NCBI GenBank assembly: GCA_019638775.1
Contig: JAHBTD010000002.1
Span: 1-64,000 of the forward strand
From: Fimbriimonadaceae bacterium
GTDB taxonomy: Bacteria; Armatimonadota; Fimbriimonadia; Fimbriimonadales; Fimbriimonadaceae
Direction of reading: 5' to 3'
Length of the DNA: 64,000 bases
Made by a program: the position numbers and the translations under genes. The first letter of the stretch is position 1. Each line of letters begins with the position of its first letter. This document shows, piece by piece, positions 60,626 through 64,000 of the stretch. Under the pieces are notes generated by a model that ran no database searches, had not been told where the DNA came from, and worked only from the letters and a program-made list of their open reading frames with translations.

Positions 60626-60880
60626 TTAGTGAGTCTGCGTTTGCTCAGCGCCAGCAACGGCCCTTTGCTGAGCTTCGACAGCAGCGTCTCTCTGCTTGAT
60701 CCGCTGATATTCCTCCCACTTGTCGTCGCCTGCCTTCTTTAGTTCACGCTCCATTTCATCCTCACTCGGCTTGCTTCCATAAGCTTCCTTGGCTTCAGCA
60801 GCAGAGATTCCCGTTTGCGTGCAGCTTGATAAGGCCAGAACCGAGGCAACAACGACAACTAACAGCCAGAGCTTTCTCAT
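60626..60880 (-). CDS. Small lipoprotein, paired with a pseudopilin-like protein
   Basis: Protein of 84 aa: lipoprotein signal with lipobox LSSC (Cys20), then a charged, Glu/Lys-rich helix (DEMERELKKAGDDKWEEYQRIKQRDAAVEAQQRAV). Its ATG overlaps the stop of the pseudopilin-like gene (ATGA), so the two are coupled. No family name known to me. Confidence 0.8.
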   Translation of the reverse strand: MRKLWLLVVVVASVLALSSCTQTGISAAEAKEAYGSKPSEDEMERELKKAGDDKWEEYQRIKQRDAAVEAQQRAVAGAEQTQTH

Positions 60881-61854
60881 TCAAAGCCCCACATCGGCCA
60901 TGGCTCCGTCCAGCGCGGCGTTACGATCCCGACAGTCCCGGCTCCGCCGCTCATACCGTGACAGTCATCCTGATAGGTATATCCTGCGCCAACCCCCGAG
61001 CCGGCGATGCCAAGATCGGCTTTGCGTGGGGTTTTGGCGAGAAAGGCGCCCACCTTCATGAACTTTGCGCTTCCATCTCCAAAGGCGATGGTCACACCTT
61101 CGGTGATAGCTTTGCGCTGATCGATGGTGGTGAGGGGGATTTGAGCATAGCAGTCGACTACACCGCGCGGTGTTTTATAGAATTTATAGACGTAATACTC
61201 GCGAAATGCCATCGGATAGGCTGTAATGTCGGGTCCGCTGATGGTGGTGTCATCGGTTGCGGTGGGCAAGAACCCTAAGAAATGGCTCATCTCCATCAGC
61301 AAGAGCGCTTCGGAAGGCCTGGGAATGGCGGTGAGCGTACCTCCAAGGAACGGATTCCGACGCCCACGCAGCGCGACGGGTGCTCCGCTCGATGTAATGT
61401 CGAGTCCACCAGTCAGGCCCATGTTGAGCATGTATTGGTTGCCCAGCTGCCCGTTGTTATTCCAAGCATTGGGCTCCCGTTCGCGAAGCGGGTTGAAGTA
61501 GATTTCGACATTCTTGATATACGGCTGTGTCCACTTTTGCCAAGAGAAGTGGTTCAAGCGGTTGTAAAACCCTCCGTTGTAGCAACCTTGCAACGGGTTA
61601 CTGTTGTAAGCCGGTGTATGGAACTTTGAGTTGAGCGAACTGTACGGTTCACAACCATCTTGTCGCGGGAGAGTATCGTCGTAGTCGATGGCATACATCA
61701 TATAAGAAAGGCTTTGCTGTTTTAGGTTTGAAACAGCAACGATCTTCTTTGCCGAGACTTTGGCTTGGGCGAATACGGGAAATAGAATGCCAGCAAGGAT
61801 CGCAATGATTGCGATGACAACAAGGAGTTCAATAAGAGTGAATCCCTTTTTCAT
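60877..61854 (-). CDS. Prepilin-like protein with N-terminal methylation motif
   Basis: From Met of MKKGFTLIELLVVIAIIAILAG it has 325 aa. A type IV/type II secretion prepilin signal (G|FTLIE) with the hydrophobic helix is followed by the globular domain typical of Planctomycetes/Armatimonadota pseudopilins of the H-x9-DG kind, ending with AFGDGSAKFMKVGAF. These are exported and may be surface subunits or secretion parts. The ribosome site GGAGGAAC is strong. In one run with the lipoprotein gene. Confidence 0.9.
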   Translation of the reverse strand: MKKGFTLIELLVVIAIIAILAGILFPVFAQAKVSAKKIVAVSNLKQQSLSYMMYAIDYDDTLPRQDGCEPYSSLNSKFHTPAYNSNPLQGCYNGGFYNRLNHFSWQKWTQPYIKNVEIYFNPLREREPNAWNNNGQLGNQYMLNMGLTGGLDITSSGAPVALRGRRNPFLGGTLTAIPRPSEALLLMEMSHFLGFLPTATDDTTISGPDITAYPMAFREYYVYKFYKTPRGVVDCYAQIPLTTIDQRKAITEGVTIAFGDGSAKFMKVGAFLAKTPRKADLGIAGSGVGAGYTYQDDCHGMSGGAGTVGIVTPRWTEPWPMWGFE

Positions 61855-61945
61855 TTCAGTTCCTCCTGATCCTGTCGTTGGGGTCCGGTTTATGGGCGGA
61901 CTCTCTTTTGCTAACGATGTCTGTTCGTAAGCAAGGATTTGGGCT

Positions 61946-61970
61946 TTCCCGCCGTTGGAGACGGCGGGAA
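61946..61970 (-). terminator. Stem-loop between PEP-CTERM and prepilin-like genes
   Basis: Arms TTCCCGCCGT and ACGGCGGGAA with a five-base loop lie between the two genes, some 50 bases after the PEP-CTERM stop; no T-run. May serve as a terminator. Confidence 0.5.
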
Positions 61971-62021
61971 GGCGGCGGCGCAGAGTGCGCCAATGGGACA
62001 TGTGCACTCGGCTAAGCGGGT

Positions 62022-62663
62022 TCATTTACGATTGGATTGATTTCTTCTACGAAGTCGAAGAGCGCCGCCAAGACCGACCGCAAGCGCCAGCATCGAAGCA
62101 GGCTCGGGGACCGGTGTTGCCGTTGCATTGACCTGGAGATTGTCGATTCGGTTATTGCCCGACGCTCCCGTCGCACCATCGAAAGTAAGCCGAAGCCAAA
62201 CATTCTGCTCGCTTGCCAGAGGTGTGAACGCGAATGATCGAGTAACGAAGACCGTGTCGCGCTGGTCGTAAGTCGAGCCAGCAAGTGTGTTGAAGTTCAC
62301 GCCGTCGGTGCTGTAAGACCAGCTATTGTTGGCAAAGCCAGTGCTGGTCCCACGAGTGTCGTAGCTGACGACAATGTCGCTGAAGGACATTGCGGCTGAG
62401 CTGAACGAGACTGTCATCGTCCGACCGTTCTGTACATTTCCTACCGGGCAAAAGGCAACACCGGCGATATCGCCATTTAAGGCGTTCAGCGTTGACCCAG
62501 AAAACCAAGAGATGTTATCAACGGTCGTCGTAACCTGCGCACCAGCAGCGGCAAGTCCATCGTTTCGAGTGAAGTCTTGATTATTGAAATTCCAATAACC
62601 TATTAAAGTAGCATGAGCGCTCGCGCTAACACCAACAATCACACACAGAAGTAATTTTTTCAT
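62022..62663 (-). CDS. PEP-CTERM sorting-domain protein
   Basis: From Met of MKKLLLCVIVGVSASAHA it has 213 aa with a signal peptide, a jelly-roll-like beta domain (IGYWNFNN start, ending with RIDNLQVNATA) and the C-terminal signal TPVPEPASMLALAVGLGGALRLRRR: VPEP motif, hydrophobic helix, Arg-rich end. Exosortase would cut and process it, so it is a surface or extracellular matrix protein. A strong ribosome site (AAGGAGGAGG) is seen. The exosortase gene is not in the window. Confidence 0.95.
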   Translation of the reverse strand: MKKLLLCVIVGVSASAHATLIGYWNFNNQDFTRNDGLAAAGAQVTTTVDNISWFSGSTLNALNGDIAGVAFCPVGNVQNGRTMTVSFSSAAMSFSDIVVSYDTRGTSTGFANNSWSYSTDGVNFNTLAGSTYDQRDTVFVTRSFAFTPLASEQNVWLRLTFDGATGASGNNRIDNLQVNATATPVPEPASMLALAVGLGGALRLRRRNQSNRK

Positions 62664-63075
62664 ATATCCTCCTCCTTTCAACCAGTACATGGAGTGAATG
62701 AGTTGACTGCCTCATCCCAGACATACTGTACTGTGGCTCGTCGATCAAAACGAGGAAGTATTCATGATCTTAATTTCTTATTAAAGATGTTTAACTTTCT
62801 ATTAAACGGTTGAAGTCAAACAAGTAATAAGCTTAATCTTGCGATAACATAAACTCCAGTCAACCAATAGGACTGTTGGAGATGCTTAGCTTCGCGGTTC
62901 TGGCCGCATGTTACCGGCTGGTTGCCAGCCGGCTCGTTCACGGGGTGAACAGGTGCAAACCAACTATTGTGTTCTGCCAAGTTTTGCGCAATGATTCAGA
63001 TGGGTCTACGCGCATGGTAGAAAACTTCCGAATAATTCTTGATTGGCGCGGAATAACGCCAACGGTGTCTGAAGC
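62664..63075. other. Long intergenic region, partly AT-rich
   Basis: The 412-base region between the PEP-CTERM gene and the next + strand gene. An AT-rich stretch (62763-62850) with near-repeated TTTCTTATTAAA / TTTCTATTAAAC may hold the PEP-CTERM promoter. Two perfect hairpins lie at 62914-62950. A short hairpin TTGGCG/CGCCAA is at 63043-63062. The 67-codon frame 62876-63079 is not convincing. Confidence 0.5.
62914..62950. repeat. Two adjacent perfect hairpins with three-base loops
   Basis: CCGGCTGG/CCAGCCGG around TTG (62914-62932), then GTTCAC/GTGAAC around GGG (62936-62950), separated by CTC. They resemble the hairpin families elsewhere in the window in architecture, but the sequence is not shared. 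Confidence 0.75.
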
Positions 63076-63426
63076 ATGAGCAGGAGCGAAGAGGTCAAGT
63101 TGACGCACTCAGAGAGAATGAAAGAGGAACGCTTTTGGCGGCTCTGGGGAATTGGTGTTGAGATCCTTCAGAATCACGAAGGTTCGGTTCAGCTCGCCGT
63201 AAAGGAAGCTTGGCAAAGCGCCTTGGGCCTTATCGAGATGCGCGAGGTGCCAGAGGATGCCTACGAAGACTTTATTCGTCTGAGAGCGGAGTATGTTGAC
63301 TTCCGAATCTCGACACGAGAGTTTAGCGTTCCAGAATCCCTGATTACTGAAGCGGCGGCCCGCAACAACGCCGATGCCGTGATCCGGCTATATCAGAGTT
63401 ACCTTGACCGTCAGATGACCGCGTAA
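63076..63426 (+). CDS. Hypothetical alpha-helical protein of 116 aa
   Basis: Not recognised. Mostly helical and charged (RMKEERFWRLWGIGVEILQNHEGSVQLAVKEAW, VPEDAYEDFIRLRAEYVDFR), no signal peptide or membrane helix. Shine-Dalgarno is weak. Alone between a PEP-CTERM gene and guaA. Confidence 0.55.
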   Translation: MSRSEEVKLTHSERMKEERFWRLWGIGVEILQNHEGSVQLAVKEAWQSALGLIEMREVPEDAYEDFIRLRAEYVDFRISTREFSVPESLITEAAARNNADAVIRLYQSYLDRQMTA

Positions 63427-63473
63427 GGTTTGGTCTTTATAGGAAGGCAGTTTGAGCCGAACAAGACCCAGAG

Positions 63474-64000
63474 CTATTCCCACTCAATCGTCGCTGGGGG
63501 TTTGCTGGTGAGATCGTAGACCACTCGGTTCACTCCGTTCACCTCGTTCACAATTCGCGTTGCGATGTGCTCGAGAATCTCAAACGGAATGTGCACGGCT
63601 CTTGCCGTCATCGCATCTTCGCTCTGGACAGCGCGCAGCACGATCGGCTGTTCATAGGTGCGCTCGTCACCCATCACGCCCACACTGCGAACGTCCAAGA
63701 GCGCCGCGTACGATTGCCAAATCCCCTTGTGCAGGTCATGTTTTCGAAGTTCCTGCCGGAAGATCCAGTCTGCGTCTTGAGTCATCTTCACCCGCTCAGG
63801 AGTAACCTCGCCAAGGATGCGCACGCCCAAGCCGGGGCCGGGGAACGGCTCGCGATCCACCATATCGTCGGGCAGACCGAGCTTTCGTCCAACAGCACGG
63901 ACCTCATCCTTAAAAAGCCAGCGCAAAGGTTCGATTAGCTTCATCTGCATCCATGCAGGTAGGCCGCCGACGTTGTGGTGAGTCTTGATCTTTGCCGCTG
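63474..64000 (-). CDS. guaA: GMP synthase (glutamine-hydrolysing), C-terminal part, runs off the window
   Basis: The last 175 residues of GuaA are in the window; the frame continues past 64000. They hold [35 protein letters not shown], the dimer-domain [20 protein letters not shown], and the C-terminal [12 protein letters not shown], all diagnostic. The enzyme makes GMP from XMP, with glutamine as nitrogen donor. It is partial only because of the window edge. Confidence 0.96.
   Translation of the reverse strand, partial: AAKIKTHHNVGGLPAWMQMKLIEPLRWLFKDEVRAVGRKLGLPDDMVDREPFPGPGLGVRILGEVTPERVKMTQDADWIFRQELRKHDLHKGIWQSYAALLDVRSVGVMGDERTYEQPIVLRAVQSEDAMTARAVHIPFEILEHIATRIVNEVNGVNRVVYDLTSKPPATIEWE

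Noticed and set aside
62914-62950. Integron attC-like site
   Set aside because: No integrase or R-box sequences, and the paired hairpins do not match the attC layout.
62876-63079. 67-codon frame that overlaps the next gene by ATGA
   Set aside because: It contains the two hairpins, lacks a Shine-Dalgarno sequence and has no protein-like pattern.
1-64000. tRNA, rRNA, transposase or phage genes
   Set aside because: A reading of the gaps found no tRNA arm pattern, rRNA stretch, transposase motif or phage gene.

Overview
The window looks like a chromosomal segment of a free-living, outer-membrane-bearing bacterium, most probably of the Armatimonadota (Fimbriimonas-like). This is inferred from the mix of genes, not from a marker gene: an S-layer-homology/coiled-coil/beta-barrel porin, a PEP-CTERM protein, a pseudopilin-like protein with a C-terminal GDG motif, a CsgG-like protein, Fe-S type TrpRS, and long MoxR/DUF58/VWA operons. 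Nearly all genes are ordinary chromosomal ones. No phage, plasmid, transposase, CRISPR array, rRNA or tRNA was seen.

Layout. 1-17 kb: alcohol dehydrogenase, CsgG-like protein, carB (with two insertions), a small membrane protein, trpS, an M50 protease with lysA, a divergent SIS / Gfo-Idh-MocA pair, a DUF1579-like secreted protein, a VOC protein, a GxxExxY (PD-(D/E)XK-like) protein, an SDR and a TPP-dependent dehydrogenase E1 alpha/beta pair. 17.6-31.1 kb: one tight eight-gene run on the + strand, made of an amidotransferase-fold membrane protein, an ABC-2 exporter (permease, ATPase, permease), a membrane-anchored coiled-coil protein, MoxR ATPase, DUF58 protein, BatA-like VWA protein and a large VWA/amidotransferase-like protein. 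32-38.6 kb: an OmpM-like porin and a five-gene surface-polysaccharide type cluster. 38.8-45.5 kb: a nadC-birA operon, a GHL10 glycoside hydrolase, a hisF operon and a DinB protein. 45.5-55.4 kb: PAS histidine kinase, two LolA-like paralogues, a glycosyltransferase-like gene, a repeat-solenoid secreted protein, miaB (with a very large repeat-derived insert) and a BBE-type flavin oxidase. 55.8-64 kb: an ABC exporter, a methyltransferase, rho, hpt, a lipoprotein, a pseudopilin-like protein, a PEP-CTERM protein, a small hypothetical and the 3' part of guaA.

The most striking feature is not a gene but the repeat load. Gaps between genes are filled by at least seven kinds of short interspersed repeat: 7-, 9- and 11-base tandem arrays, and several hairpin families. 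In two of the hairpin families the inner stem bases differ between copies but remain paired. The same elements have entered coding sequence in frame. A block of about 136 codons made of at least four of these families sits in miaB just before the radical-SAM cysteines, and a block of about 38 codons sits in the second ATP-grasp half of carB. A small PD-(D/E)XK-like gene (GxxExxY family) lies between inverted copies of one repeat family and could be part of how that family moves.

Many genes overlap by ATGA/GTGA, so translational coupling is common. Several genes without a Shine-Dalgarno sequence have a -10-like hexamer 5-7 bases before the start codon, which suggests leaderless mRNAs.
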